A stretch of DNA of 42,073 nt from Hydrogenophilales bacterium (GCA_016235775.1 JACRIU010000038.1:1-42073), one strand, 5' to 3'. Counted from the stretch's first letter, positions 7,282 through 16,288 are shown. A program made the numbers and translations. Notes: generated by a model from the letters alone, not told the origin.

Positions 7282-8337
7282 ATGAACGAACTGCGTGAAC
7301 AATTTTCTGAAGCCATCAAGCAGGCCATCGCGCGCCGGCGGCCGGTGCGCATCCGCGGGTCGGGGTCGAAAGATTTTTATGGCGGCGCACCGAAGGGCGA
7401 GGTGATCGACACGACGCGTTACACCGGCATCGTGGATTACGCGCCGGAGGAACTGGTGCTAACCGCGCGCGCCGGCACGCCGCTGGCGGAGATTGAAGCG
7501 GCGCTGGCCGCGCAGGGACAGATGCTGCCGTTCGAACCGCCGCATTTCGGTCCGCGCGCCACGCTCGGCGGCTGCGTCGCCGCCGGGCTGTCCGGCCCGC
7601 GCCGGGCAAGCTTGGGCGCGGTGCGCGATTTCGTGTTGGGCGTGCACATGATGGACGGCAAGGCCGATGCATTGCGCTTCGGCGGCCAAGTGATGAAGAA
7701 TGTGGCTGGCTATGACGTGTCGCGCCTCATGGCGGGCTCAATGGGCACGCTGGGATTGATTCTGGAAGTGTCGCTCAAAGTGTTGCCGCGGCCCAAGGCC
7801 GAGGCGACGGTGCAGTTCGAGTGCGATGAAGCGCAGGCTTTGCAGAAAATGAATCGCTGGGCGGGCGAGCCGCTGCCGATTTCCGCTACGTGTTATCACG
7901 ATCATGTGCTGACGCTGCGCTTGTCCGGTGCGCAAACGGCAGTGCAAGCGGCACAAGCCAAACTCGGCGGCCAAGCCTTGGCGGCGGGTGAAGAGTTTTG
8001 GCGCGGCATTCGTGAGCAAAGCGCGAATTTCTTCCGTGGCAGTGCGCCGCTCTGGCGCTTGCCGGTTCCCTCCACCGCTGCGCTCGACTTGCCCGGAAAA
8101 CTACTGATCGAATGGGGCGGGGCGCTGCGTTGGGTGTTTACCGAGGCCGAGGCGGGCGCGGTGCGCGCGGCAGCGGAGCAGGTGCATGGCCAGGGGATAC
8201 TGTTCCGCGGCGCGACCAAGCCGCAGCCGGTGTTTCACCCGCTGCCCAAGCCTTTGATGGACGTGCACCGGCGCATGAAGCACGCCTTCGATCCGCATGG
8301 TATCTTCAACCTTGGCCGAATGTATCCGGACTTTTAA
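7282..8337 (+). CDS. glcE: Glycolate oxidase, FAD-binding subunit GlcE
   Basis: GlcE is the second flavin subunit of glycolate oxidase, required together with GlcD and GlcF. The 351-residue protein has a truncated FAD-binding fold: RIRGSGSKDFYGG (about 24-36), then FEPPHFGPRATLGGCVAAGLSGP (about 79-101) and a QVMKNVAGYDVSRLMAGSMGTLG stretch (about 136-158). It ends IFNLGRMYPDF, the usual GlcE ending. Length equals that of E. coli GlcE. ATG 7282 is the first start after the palindromic repeat; a clear Shine-Dalgarno is not seen. glcF starts two bases after the stop, so the two are probably coupled in translation. Confidence 0.93.
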   Translation: MNELREQFSEAIKQAIARRRPVRIRGSGSKDFYGGAPKGEVIDTTRYTGIVDYAPEELVLTARAGTPLAEIEAALAAQGQMLPFEPPHFGPRATLGGCVAAGLSGPRRASLGAVRDFVLGVHMMDGKADALRFGGQVMKNVAGYDVSRLMAGSMGTLGLILEVSLKVLPRPKAEATVQFECDEAQALQKMNRWAGEPLPISATCYHDHVLTLRLSGAQTAVQAAQAKLGGQALAAGEEFWRGIREQSANFFRGSAPLWRLPVPSTAALDLPGKLLIEWGGALRWVFTEAEAGAVRAAAEQVHGQGILFRGATKPQPVFHPLPKPLMDVHRRMKHAFDPHGIFNLGRMYPDF

Positions 8338-8339
8338 CC

Positions 8340-9647
8340 ATGCAAACGCAGCTTGCCGATTTTATCAAAGACACCCCTGAGGGCCGGGAAGCGGACCGGA
8401 TATTGCGTTCGTGCGTGCATTGCGGCTTCTGTCTGGCCACCTGTCCGACCTATCAGCTATTAGGCAACGAGCTGGATAGCCCGCGCGGCCGGATTTATCT
8501 GATCAAGCAAATGCTCGAAGGCGGCGCGGTGACTGGAAAGACCTTGCTGCACTTGGATCGATGCCTGACTTGCCGCGCCTGCGAAACCACTTGTCCCTCC
8601 GGCGTGCAGTATGGGAAGCTGATCGATATCGGGCGCGGCATTGCGGAAAAGAAAGCCGGCCGCAGCTTATTTGCGCAACTGCAACGCAAAGCCTTGCGCG
8701 CCTTGTTGCCGGCCCCGGCCTTGTTCGGGCCGCTGCTCAAGCTGGGCCAATTGTTCCGGCCGTGGCTGCCCGCCGCATTGAAGGAAAATGTTCCTGCGCC
8801 GGTCGAATCGGGGGCGTGGCCGGCGGCGCGCCATGCACGCAAGATGCTGGTATTGGATGGCTGCGTGCAGCCATTGACGTCGCCGCAAATCAATCGCGCG
8901 GCCGCGCGCGTGTTGGATCGGCTCGGCATTAGTTTGATTGTCGCGCCCGAGGCCGGTTGCTGCGGTGCGCTGTCCTATCATCTCAACGCGCACGACGAAG
9001 CGCTGGATTATATGCGGCGCAATATCGATGCGTGGACGCCGTATTTGGATCAAGGCGCGGAAGCGATTGTGATGACCGCCAGCGGTTGCGGCGTCACGGT
9101 GCGTGAGTATGGCTATTATCTCCGGCACGATCCGGCTTATGCTTCAAACGCCGCGCGTGTGTCAGGGATGGCGCGGGATGTGAGCGAGGTTCTGGTGGCG
9201 GAAAAGGAAGCCTTGCAGAAGCTGCTGGCCAAGGCAAAAGCGGTGACGCCAAACACGAAACTCGCCGTGCACACACCCTGCACCTTGCAGCATGGCCAAA
9301 AGATCAACGGTGTGCTGGAAGCGATTTTGACGAGCGCGGGATTTGAAATCGTGCCTGCTCCCGACCGGCATTTATGCTGTGGGGCGGCGGGGACCTATTC
9401 GATTTTGCAGCCCGAACTGTCACATCAGCTACTAATAAATAAAGTGACTGCCCTAGAGACAAATCAACCGGAACGTATTGTCACGGCTAATATCGGTTGC
9501 TTGCTGCACCTGCAAAGCGGCGCGCAAAAACCGGTGGCGCATTGGATTGAGTTGATGGACGAAGTGCTTGGCGGAAGCCCTCTCCCCGCAAGGGGGACGC
9601 CGGTTGGTACCCCGCCGCTACGCGGCGACCCTTCCGCAGTCTCCTAA
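8340..9647 (+). CDS. glcF: Glycolate oxidase, iron-sulfur subunit GlcF, with repeat-encoded C-terminal tail
   Basis: GlcF passes electrons from the flavin subunits towards quinone. Two 4Fe-4S motifs are present: C25-C28-C31-C35 (CVHCGFCLATC) and C75-C78-C81-C85 (CLTCRACETTC). The two cysteine-rich domains have AGCCGALSYHL and HLCCGAAGTYS. ATG 8340 lies two bases after the glcE stop; the frame is open further upstream but overlaps glcE there. The family normally ends soon after WIELMDEVL. Here about 24 more residues (GSPLPARGTPVG... to the stop at 9647) are read from an intergenic repeat whose second copy follows directly. The tail is therefore probably a late addition without function. mobA is convergent downstream. 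Confidence 0.93.
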   Translation: MQTQLADFIKDTPEGREADRILRSCVHCGFCLATCPTYQLLGNELDSPRGRIYLIKQMLEGGAVTGKTLLHLDRCLTCRACETTCPSGVQYGKLIDIGRGIAEKKAGRSLFAQLQRKALRALLPAPALFGPLLKLGQLFRPWLPAALKENVPAPVESGAWPAARHARKMLVLDGCVQPLTSPQINRAAARVLDRLGISLIVAPEAGCCGALSYHLNAHDEALDYMRRNIDAWTPYLDQGAEAIVMTASGCGVTVREYGYYLRHDPAYASNAARVSGMARDVSEVLVAEKEALQKLLAKAKAVTPNTKLAVHTPCTLQHGQKINGVLEAILTSAGFEIVPAPDRHLCCGAAGTYSILQPELSHQLLINKVTALETNQPERIVTANIGCLLHLQSGAQKPVAHWIELMDEVLGGSPLPARGTPVGTPPLRGDPSAVS

Positions 9648-9751
9648 CTCTTCACCCGCTAGGGGTACGCCGGTGGGTGCCCCGCTGCTGCGCAGCGACC
9701 CTTCCGCAGTCCCGTACACGGGAGAGAGGGACTTAGGCTCGCTGCGCGAGT
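9577..9751. repeat. Duplicated GC-rich intergenic repeat overlapping the glcF 3' end
   Basis: Two related units of about 65 bp lie at 9577-9641 and 9648-9712, both containing CGCCGGT, CCCCGC and GCGACCCTTCCGCAGTC. A third part (9719-9751) matches 41011-41043 in inverted orientation at 31 of 33 bases. The block fills the space between glcF and mobA. Confidence 0.75.
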
Positions 9752-9757
9752 TGCCTC

Positions 9758-10357
9758 TTAGGCCCGCTTGAGGCGATCTTCAAGCGCGGCCAGTTGTTCC
9801 GGCCGGTTGAGATTGACGAAGAACGGCGCCGCGTCACTGAAATCGACCTGAGCGCATTTCAACCCCGCTTGCCATTCCTGCACCCGATGCCCGCCTTGGG
9901 CGAGAAACACCGCCAGATTGGCTCCGACCCGGCGCCGCATCAGGCAAATCGCGTACTGCGGGTTGTCTCCCACTACCGGTATGGCCATATCGTCATTGCC
10001 TTGCTCCAGGGCGGTTTGCAGGCGCGCCACGAGATCGTCCGGCAGGAAAGGGGTATCACATGGCACTGAAAGAATGAGCTCGTGCTTGGCATCGAGCAAG
10101 CCGCGCGCGATGCCGGCCAAGGGCCCGGCGAAGCCTTCGGTTTTATCGGGCAAAACCGGGTAACCGAAGGTGACATAGATTTCGAAATTGCGATTGGCGC
10201 TGATCAGGATTTCATCCACTTGCGGTTGAATGCGCGCCAATACCCATTCCACCAGTGGTTTGTCCTTGAGCTTCAACAGCCCTTTGTCTTCGCCCCCCAT
10301 GCGCCGGCCGGCGCCGCCGGCGAGCAGGATTGCGGTGATCGGTGTGTTTGCTGGCAT
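9758..10357 (-). CDS. mobA: Molybdenum cofactor guanylyltransferase MobA
   Basis: MobA transfers GMP from GTP to molybdopterin, making the guanine dinucleotide cofactor for DMSO-reductase-family enzymes in the cytoplasm. The N-terminal nucleotide-binding loop LAGGAGRRMGGEDKG (12-26) is the MobA signature. VPCDTPFLP carries the metal-binding aspartate and NLNRPEQL near the end is also typical. The 199-residue length from ATG 10357 fits the family; the frame continues 15 residues upstream to an ATG at 10402 without family similarity. A TATAGT element sits 10-15 bases upstream. No molybdoenzyme is nearby, so the context says nothing about its client. Confidence 0.93.
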   Translation of the reverse strand: MPANTPITAILLAGGAGRRMGGEDKGLLKLKDKPLVEWVLARIQPQVDEILISANRNFEIYVTFGYPVLPDKTEGFAGPLAGIARGLLDAKHELILSVPCDTPFLPDDLVARLQTALEQGNDDMAIPVVGDNPQYAICLMRRRVGANLAVFLAQGGHRVQEWQAGLKCAQVDFSDAAPFFVNLNRPEQLAALEDRLKRA

Positions 10358-10430
10358 GGCCCCACTATACCAAAGGCAAGCGGGCGCGGCGATGCGCTGC
10401 ATTATAAAGCGATTGGCGCAAAGCTTTCAG

Positions 10431-12080
10431 TTAAGCGTATTCGGCTTTTTTGTTGAAATAGTCGAAACAACGCTTGAGTTTTTCTCTTTCCGCTTCGGCG
10501 ATATCGATGAATTTAATACCGTAATAGTAATTGTCTTCCGAACTCCAATAGCGCGCTATCCGTCCGTGCATGCGCATCGGTTGTTGTGTTTCGTAGTCGT
10601 CACGGTTTGCTTGCGGCAGGAGGATGTCCAGTTTCACCGCTTGCTTCGGGTTGAGCTTTTCATGCGTGCGCAATTGCATGCCGGAGAGGCTTAAATCGCT
10701 GGAGATGCCATCCGACTTTTCCTCATTTTGCAGCACGTGCACCAGCAAGCTTTGCTCGAAGCGCGGGTGGCTGCGTTGCTCGTTTTCGCGCCGCTCAGCA
10801 CCTTCGGCGATGTGCTCGAAGCGGAACCCGGTCATGAGCTGATTGAGCCTGTGCGTCACTTTATATAAATCGTCACCGATGTTCGCGGTGACTTCGACCT
10901 TGGCCGAGTTCGCTTGCAGGGTCACGAATAAATTATCCAAAGTTTCGCGCAGGTGTTCAAACCGCTCAATTTGCTCCCGGCTTGCCTTCGAGATGTCGTG
11001 ATTGACGGCGGCGGTCTGGGTTACCTCGCCCGCCATGAGTTCAAAAACCGCGGCCGCCTCCTGGGCGCGCGCCTGGTTGGCGTGGCTTGCCTGAACCACT
11101 TGGTTCATGGTGCCGGTGACTTGGGTGATTTTGTCGTTGAGGGTGCCGATGATTTGGGTAATTTCGCCGGTTGCGGCCGTGGTGCGCACCGCCAAATTGC
11201 GCACCTCGTCCGCGACTACGGCAAATCCCCGTCCCGCCTCGCCGGCGCGGGCTGCTTCGATCGCGGCATTGAGCGCCAGCAGGTTGGTTTGTCCGGCGAT
11301 ATTGTGAATCGCGTCGATGATGGTATGGATCTGTTGCGCCGCCGCGCCGAGCTGGCCGATTTCTGCTTCGGCGCGGTTGACCTCTTGCACCGTGCGCTGC
11401 ATTTCTCCGATATTGGTTTGCACCGTCGCCAAACCATCGCGCGCGTGCTGTTCGGTGCGCTGCGAATTCGCTTGAGCCTGATCGGCCAATTGCTGCGCCG
11501 ATTCCGAGATTTGATATAGACGGTCGGTCGCGGCGGAGACTTCTTCCGAGCGCTTATGCTCGTTCTTGCCGATCTCGCTTATCTCGCGTGAAATCGCTGA
11601 AATTTGATGCACCGACTGGCTCATTTGCCGGCCGCTGCTTTCGATGTTGCGCAGGATGTTATTCAGCTTCGCCAGCACGTTGTTGAAGCTGCGCTCGAGC
11701 AGGCCCATTTCGTCGAGCGAGCGATTCGGCACTTCTTGCGTCAAGTCGCCTTGCTCCACCGCCTTGAGCGCGGTGCAGAGCGTTTGAATCGGTTTGACAA
11801 ACAGGCTGGCGAGAATGCCGATCAATAGGAATTGCAGCGCAAACTCGATGCCGGATTCCCAGATCGAGTTATAAAGAAATGCCGTGTAGTCATCGTGCAA
11901 CTGCTTGGCGACCGATGCGCTCACGCCCCCCCGTTCCGCGATCTGAATCATCTTCTGCAACTCATTGGAGGCAATCCAGCGGTTGTAGAGGGTGGTGAAC
12001 ATGGTGACGGTAAAAAATCCCAATTGCAGCTTCCAGCGGATACTGAGGCTAAGGAACCAGTGGTGGACTATAGAAAACAT
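10431..12080 (-). CDS. Methyl-accepting chemotaxis protein with C-terminal PilZ domain
   Basis: A 549-residue membrane receptor. A hydrophobic segment at about 12-32 and a second at about 79-95 enclose a short periplasmic loop (about 40 residues), too small for a classical ligand domain. A HAMP-like region follows (95-150), then the coiled-coil signalling domain with the CheA/CheW hairpin tip [20 protein letters not shown] (261-280) and [15 protein letters not shown] (283-297). The C-terminus is a PilZ domain with both c-di-GMP contacts intact: RSHPR (436-440) and DLSLSG (462-467). This should let second-messenger level influence chemotactic signalling. No che genes are adjacent. Its start is at ATG 12080, divergent from rpsP. 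Confidence 0.93.
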   Translation of the reverse strand: MFSIVHHWFLSLSIRWKLQLGFFTVTMFTTLYNRWIASNELQKMIQIAERGGVSASVAKQLHDDYTAFLYNSIWESGIEFALQFLLIGILASLFVKPIQTLCTALKAVEQGDLTQEVPNRSLDEMGLLERSFNNVLAKLNNILRNIESSGRQMSQSVHQISAISREISEIGKNEHKRSEEVSAATDRLYQISESAQQLADQAQANSQRTEQHARDGLATVQTNIGEMQRTVQEVNRAEAEIGQLGAAAQQIHTIIDAIHNIAGQTNLLALNAAIEAARAGEAGRGFAVVADEVRNLAVRTTAATGEITQIIGTLNDKITQVTGTMNQVVQASHANQARAQEAAAVFELMAGEVTQTAAVNHDISKASREQIERFEHLRETLDNLFVTLQANSAKVEVTANIGDDLYKVTHRLNQLMTGFRFEHIAEGAERRENEQRSHPRFEQSLLVHVLQNEEKSDGISSDLSLSGMQLRTHEKLNPKQAVKLDILLPQANRDDYETQQPMRMHGRIARYWSSEDNYYYGIKFIDIAEAEREKLKRCFDYFNKKAEYA

Positions 12081-12265
12081 GGCATATCCCTATTTAAACT
12101 GTTCGCGTTGGCGGGCTAATGAGCGAATAGCTTGAATATCGGCAGATTTTGGTAAAATTTTAGGCCTACCTGCCCCGCTCGATAAAACACAACATACTGA
12201 TTGTTATTGCATTTTTAAAATAGCATGGAAATTGTGCATGGGAAGCCCTGATCCCGGCTTTTGGC

Positions 12266-12294
12266 TTGCTTAGCAATGGAATTTCCAGTAAAAT
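12266..12294 (+). promoter_or_regulatory. Predicted sigma-70 promoter of the rpsP-rimM-trmD-rplS operon
   Basis: TTGCTT (12266-12271), 17-bp spacer, TAAAAT (12289-12294), 36 bases before the rpsP start. Predicted transcription start near 12301. Confidence 0.6.
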
Positions 12295-12330
12295 CCCGCG
12301 CTTTTCCGCATTCCAATTGGGCAAATAATC

Positions 12331-12582
12331 ATGGTAGTCATTCGACTTGCACGCGGCGGCGCAAAGAAGCGCCCCTTTTATAGCGTGGTGGTGACGGATT
12401 CACGTAGCCGCCGCGATGGCAATTTTATCGAGCGCGTGGGTTTCTATAATCCGAAGGCGCCCGAAGGCGTCGAAGCGTTGCGTCTCGCCAAAGACCGCGT
12501 TGCTTTCTGGCAGGGCCAGGGCGCGCAGCTTTCCGAGACGGTTGCCAGACTGCTTAAGCGAGCCAACGCCGCTGCAGCCTAA
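12331..12582 (+). CDS. rpsP: 30S ribosomal protein bS16
   Basis: The 83-residue small-subunit protein binds 16S rRNA early in 30S assembly. It has the family start [21 protein letters not shown] and the motif [15 protein letters not shown] (28-42). It is the first gene of the classic rpsP-rimM-trmD-rplS operon and is preceded by a predicted promoter. The alanine-rich end (KRANAAAA) is usual for betaproteobacteria. rimM begins within five bases of its stop. Confidence 0.97.
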   Translation: MVVIRLARGGAKKRPFYSVVVTDSRSRRDGNFIERVGFYNPKAPEGVEALRLAKDRVAFWQGQGAQLSETVARLLKRANAAAA

Positions 12583-12586
12583 GCAA

Positions 12587-13075
12587 TTGCTTACGATGGG
12601 GCATGTTTCCGCCCCGTTCGGTATTCAGGGTTGGATCAAGGTTCATCCCTATACCGAAACGAACACGGGACTGGCCGGTTACCCAATATGGTGGCTGGGC
12701 AAGCATGGCAGCTTTCAAACCTATGAGGTGCTCGAAGCTAGAGCGCAGGGCGCCGAGGTAGTGGCCAAGCTCAAAGGGTTTGAAGATCGCGAGGCGGCAT
12801 TGAGTTTGCGCGGAATGGAAGTAGCCGTTCCTCGCAGCGAACTGCCAAAAACACGCCGCGATGAATATTATTGGACTGATTTGATCGGCCTGACGGTGCT
12901 GAATACCGAGGGCCTGAGCTTCGGGACAGTCAAGAATTTGTTGGAAACCGGTGCGAATGATGTGCTGGTGGTCAGCGGGGAACGGGAACGCTTGATCCCT
13001 TTCGTGCGCCAAGTGATCCTGGATGTGGATCTGCAGGGCGGTACGATCAAAGTGGACTGGGGAGCGGATTATTAA
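12587..13075 (+). CDS. rimM: Ribosome maturation factor RimM
   Basis: RimM binds S19 and helps process 16S rRNA and assemble the 30S head. The N-terminal barrel has [17 protein letters not shown], the PRC-barrel domain starts around [13 protein letters not shown] (about 88-100), and the protein ends in [22 protein letters not shown], usual for RimM. Two starts are possible: TTG 12587 and ATG 12596. I prefer TTG because the first beta strand (LLTMGHV) needs the extra residues and the 162-residue product fits the family. Neither start has a strong ribosome-binding site, which suggests coupling to rpsP. Confidence 0.9.
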   Translation: MLTMGHVSAPFGIQGWIKVHPYTETNTGLAGYPIWWLGKHGSFQTYEVLEARAQGAEVVAKLKGFEDREAALSLRGMEVAVPRSELPKTRRDEYYWTDLIGLTVLNTEGLSFGTVKNLLETGANDVLVVSGERERLIPFVRQVILDVDLQGGTIKVDWGADY

Positions 13076-13832
13076 ACCGCGCTTCGATGTCGTGACCCTG
13101 TTCCCGCCCATGTTCGACGCCGTGGCGCAGCAAGGTATTACCGGCCGCGCACTGGAACAAGGGCTGTATGAATTGCAAACGTGGAATCCGCGCGATTTCA
13201 CGACGGATAACTACCGTACCGTGGACGACCGGCCGTATGGGGGTGGTCCTGGGATGGTGATGCTGGCGGAACCGCTGGAAAAAGCGATTGAAGCGGCCAA
13301 AGCCGCGCAGCGCCAAACCGGTGTCGCCAGGCCGAAAGTGATATACCTTTCGCCGCAAGGCCGAACCCTGAACCACGAGGTGGTGATGGAATTGACCGCT
13401 GAGCCAGGATTGGTTTTTTTGGCGGGGCGCTACGAGGGTGTGGACGAACGATTGATTCAGCGTCAGGTGGATAGCGAACTCTCCATCGGCGATTATGTGC
13501 TGTCAGGCGGTGAATTGGCGGCGATGGTGGTGATCGATGCGATCGTGCGCCATCTGCCCGGCGCCTTGGGTGATGCGGATTCGGCGGTCGAAGATTCGTT
13601 TGTAAACGGCTTGCTCGATACGCCGCACTATACGCGGCCTGAAGTGTATGAAGGCATGCCGGTGCCGCCGGTGTTGATGTCGGGGCACCATGAAGAAATT
13701 CGCAAGTGGCGCTTAAAACAAGCGCTGACGCGAACCTGGGCACGGCGCCCGGCGTTGTTGGAACATCGCACGCTGTCCAAAGAGGAAGCGCGCTTGTTGG
13801 AAGAAGTGAAACGCGAGCAAGAATTTGATTGA
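13023..13832 (+). CDS. trmD: tRNA (guanine-N1)-methyltransferase TrmD
   Basis: TrmD methylates G37 of tRNAs that read CNN and some other codons, using S-adenosylmethionine bound in a trefoil knot. Recognised motifs: [13 protein letters not shown] at the start, [23 protein letters not shown] and the knot segment [13 protein letters not shown]. The only conventional start in frame before the conserved region is ATG 13023, which overlaps rimM by 53 bases and adds about 16 residues not seen in the family. A well-spaced GGGGAG (13059-13064) instead points at ATT 13071, giving [12 protein letters not shown]. Both are inside the rimM 3' end. The coordinates given use the ATG; the ATT start is quite possible. 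Confidence 0.95.
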   Translation: MWICRAVRSKWTGERIIKPRFDVVTLFPPMFDAVAQQGITGRALEQGLYELQTWNPRDFTTDNYRTVDDRPYGGGPGMVMLAEPLEKAIEAAKAAQRQTGVARPKVIYLSPQGRTLNHEVVMELTAEPGLVFLAGRYEGVDERLIQRQVDSELSIGDYVLSGGELAAMVVIDAIVRHLPGALGDADSAVEDSFVNGLLDTPHYTRPEVYEGMPVPPVLMSGHHEEIRKWRLKQALTRTWARRPALLEHRTLSKEEARLLEEVKREQEFD

Positions 13833-13871
13833 GCCGTTTCGATACGGTACGACGGAAATAGGAGTGTCACC

Positions 13872-14249
13872 ATGAACCTGATTCAACAGCTTGAAAACGA
13901 AGAAATCGCCCGCCTGGGCAAGACTATCCCCACTTTCGCGCCGGGCGATACCGTCGTGGTGCAAGTGAAAGTGAAAGAGGGTACCCGTGAGCGCTTGCAG
14001 GCGTTCGAAGGTGTCGTCATCGCCAAACGCAACCGTGGCCTGAATTCCGCGTTCATGGTGCGTAAAATTTCATCCGGCGAAGTCGTGGAGCGTACTTTCC
14101 AAACTTATTCCCCCCTGGTCGCCAGCATCGAAGTGAAGCGCAAGGGCGCCGTGGCCCGCGCCAAGCTCTACTATTTGCGTCAACGCTCCGGCAAATCGGC
14201 GCGCATCAAGGAAAAACTCAGCGCGCGCAAGGAAGTTGCCGCGCAGTAA
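13872..14249 (+). CDS. rplS: 50S ribosomal protein bL19
   Basis: The 125-residue protein lies at the 30S-50S interface. It contains the family segments [16 protein letters not shown] and [16 protein letters not shown], and [16 protein letters not shown] near the end. A strong ribosome-binding site (AGGAG) precedes ATG 13872, as expected for the most highly translated gene of the operon. It is last in the operon and followed by an intrinsic terminator. Confidence 0.98.
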   Translation: MNLIQQLENEEIARLGKTIPTFAPGDTVVVQVKVKEGTRERLQAFEGVVIAKRNRGLNSAFMVRKISSGEVVERTFQTYSPLVASIEVKRKGAVARAKLYYLRQRSGKSARIKEKLSARKEVAAQ

Positions 14250-14268
14250 ACTATCCTTACCGCAATGT

Positions 14269-14303
14269 AAAACGGGCGACCAGGTGTCGCCCGTTTTGTT
14301 TTT
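14269..14303 (+). terminator. Rho-independent terminator after rplS
   Basis: Stem AAAACGGGCGAC (14269-14280) with GTCGCCCGTTTT (14286-14297), five-base loop, followed by GTTTTT. Confidence 0.9.
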
Positions 14304-14322
14304 GGGCGGGTAGAATAGCGCC

Positions 14323-15720
14323 ATGCGCGCCACGGTTTTATTCAGTCTGATCTTCCTCGCCTTCGCGGCCTCCGCAGCGGATTCTTTGCTGGTTGCGCAA
14401 CAGATGTATCAAGCCGGCGCGCCGCAATTGGCGTACGAGCGGGCGGTGCGCGACCAGCCGGAAAAACCCGAGGTGGCGGGCTGGTACGATTGGGAATCGC
14501 TGCGCTTGACGTTGCTCTCCGATACGCATCGTCCGGCTGAGATCATCGAGCGCGCAAAGCGCTATCCCCAAAATGCGCCGCGTGAATTTCAACAAAAATC
14601 CCTCGGCCACGCCGCGTGGGCGCACCTTGAACTGCATCAAGGTGTTGCGGCGCGCGCTTTGCTGGCGCGGCTGATTTGGCAATTCGAGCTCAACCCCGCC
14701 GATCATCAATGGGCGCGGCGCTTGGTGATCCGCTCCTATCTGATCGAACACAAGGCCGATGAAGCCTACCGCGCCATGCTGCGTTATCAACAGGATTTTC
14801 AACCGCTGCCGAAGGAAGTGGCGGCGGAATTCGCCCAAGGGCTACTGCGTGAAGCGCGTGCGACCGAAGCCATGACTTGGCTGGCCGAGCTCGATCCCGC
14901 GAGCCCCGCGACCCTGGCGCTGCAAATGAAGGCCGGTTTGATCGCGCCGGATGCGGCCATCGCCCAGGCGCGCGCGGCGCTGCAAAAACAGCCGGCCGTC
15001 ACGGCCTATGCCGCCCTCATCGCCGATGGCGCTGAAATGTTGAAAGACAATCGGCTGCAGATCGGCGCGTTGGAGCAATTGTTGAGTCTCCCCGACGCGG
15101 TCGAGCAGATGGAAGCGCAATTGTGGCGCGCCTATCTGAAAGAAGCGCAAAGCCTGGGCAATCGCGCGCAGTTATTGCAAGGCGATGATGCGTCATGGCT
15201 GGAGCTGGCCTTGCGCGCCGAGACCAGCGATGCGCCCGGTGCGCGTTCGCTCTTTGCTTATGTCGCACAGCAAGGCGCTGGCATCGGCGTGCGCGAGACC
15301 GCGCTCAGCCGGCTCTATGCGGCGCTGCTGAATGCGCAATTGGATGAGGCGGCGGTGAGGCTATTCAATGCTGCGCCATGGGGCGGCAAGGTTTCCGCTC
15401 CGCAGTTGGAGCGGCTCATCGCGCGGGCTGCCGATGGCCTGCCGGAGCCGGCGGCGCGCAAGCTGTATTTCAGCGCTGGCCGGGTATTGGAAGCGCGCCA
15501 AGACGCCATCGGTGCGGCGGATTATTACGCGCAAGCGGTGTTGAAGAGCGATCTGCGCGCGCCTGATCTGTTGGCGACGCAAGCGTTGCAGCGCGCCGTG
15601 GCCGCGCTGGAACGCGCCGGATTCAAGGACGACGCCATGCAATTTTACCGTAGCGCGATTTCGCAAAAAGAGCCGGCGAAAAAGGCCCCGCCCGCGAAAC
15701 CGGTCAAGCGCAAAAAATGA
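14323..15720 (+). CDS. Exported TPR-like repeat protein of unknown function
   Basis: A 465-residue protein with a signal peptide (hydrophobic 4-14, likely cut after ASA at about 18). The rest is almost wholly alpha-helical with repeated A/L-rich helix pairs such as GDDASWLELALRAE and AIGAADYYAQAVL, consistent with TPR or Sel1-type solenoid repeats. No catalytic motif was recognised. The C-terminus is a low-complexity lysine/proline tail (EPAKKAPPAKPVKRKK). It may act as a periplasmic scaffold. The stop overlaps the start of the next gene by four bases (ATGA), so the two are probably co-translated. It starts 20 bases after the rplS terminator, with a TAGAAT sequence close upstream. Confidence 0.7.
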   Translation: MRATVLFSLIFLAFAASAADSLLVAQQMYQAGAPQLAYERAVRDQPEKPEVAGWYDWESLRLTLLSDTHRPAEIIERAKRYPQNAPREFQQKSLGHAAWAHLELHQGVAARALLARLIWQFELNPADHQWARRLVIRSYLIEHKADEAYRAMLRYQQDFQPLPKEVAAEFAQGLLREARATEAMTWLAELDPASPATLALQMKAGLIAPDAAIAQARAALQKQPAVTAYAALIADGAEMLKDNRLQIGALEQLLSLPDAVEQMEAQLWRAYLKEAQSLGNRAQLLQGDDASWLELALRAETSDAPGARSLFAYVAQQGAGIGVRETALSRLYAALLNAQLDEAAVRLFNAAPWGGKVSAPQLERLIARAADGLPEPAARKLYFSAGRVLEARQDAIGAADYYAQAVLKSDLRAPDLLATQALQRAVAALERAGFKDDAMQFYRSAISQKEPAKKAPPAKPVKRKK

Positions 15721-16196
15721 AACCTGCCTGCCGCTATGCTGCGAAATACCTGACGCCATTCGCGGTGCTGGGCATCCGTGCGGAAGCCGGCAAGCTGGCA
15801 GGAATCGATTTTTTGCCGCGCGATGAAGCCACGCTGGCGCCCAGCGATGCACTGACGCGCCAAGTCTGCGAGCAAATTGAAGCCTATTTGCACGACCCCG
15901 ATTTCCAGTTTGATTTGCCGCTGCGGCAATCTCCCACCCCGCATCAAATGAAAGTGTGGCAAGCCCTGCTCGCCATTCCGCGCGGCCAAGCCACGACTTA
16001 TGGCGAGCTTGCGCGACAGCTGGTCTCCAGCCCGCGCGCCGTGGGGCAGGCGTGCGGCTCCAATCCCCTTCCCCTCATCATTCCCTGCCATCGCGTGGTG
16101 GCTAAAAACGGCGCCGGTGGATTCATGCATCATGCCAGTGGCGCGCCGCTGGCGATCAAGGATTGGCTGCTACGCCATGAGGGTTACCAGCGCTAA
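15717..16196 (+). CDS. ogt: Methylated-DNA-[protein]-cysteine S-methyltransferase
   Basis: Repairs O6-alkylguanine by transferring the alkyl group to its own cysteine. The active-site motif IPCHRVV is intact, with C124 as acceptor. The upstream helix-turn-helix region (WQALLAIPRGQATTYGELA, 81-99) and the asparagine hinge in CGSNPLPLIIPCHR are also present. Length (159) fits Ogt. The N-terminal domain is short and weakly conserved. Because the cysteine is present, this is not an alkyltransferase-like ATL protein. The gene overlaps the preceding TPR-like gene by ATGA. Confidence 0.92.
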   Translation: MKPACRYAAKYLTPFAVLGIRAEAGKLAGIDFLPRDEATLAPSDALTRQVCEQIEAYLHDPDFQFDLPLRQSPTPHQMKVWQALLAIPRGQATTYGELARQLVSSPRAVGQACGSNPLPLIIPCHRVVAKNGAGGFMHHASGAPLAIKDWLLRHEGYQR

Positions 16197-16204
16197 CGGC
16201 CAGG

Positions 16205-16284
16205 GTAGGGGCGAGGCATGCCTCGCCCGAATGCGTCATCCAGAAAATGTGGAGAGTCGCGGGTCGGGCATGCCCGACCCCTAC
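16205..16284. repeat. Two GC-rich palindromes between ogt and xerD
   Basis: GTAGGGGCGAGGCATGCCTCGCC (about 16205-16229) and GGGTCGGGCATGCCCGACCC (16261-16280, with flanking CTAC) are near-perfect inverted repeats of the same type, centred on GCATGC. Such paired palindromes are common as dispersed intergenic repeats. The second ends nine bases before the xerD start. Confidence 0.75.
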
Positions 16285-16288
16285 GTCC

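Noticed and set aside
8112-8339. Upstream extension of the glcF frame to 8112
   Set aside because: It overlaps the end of glcE by more than 200 bases and translates to Ala/Gly/Arg-rich shadow sequence.
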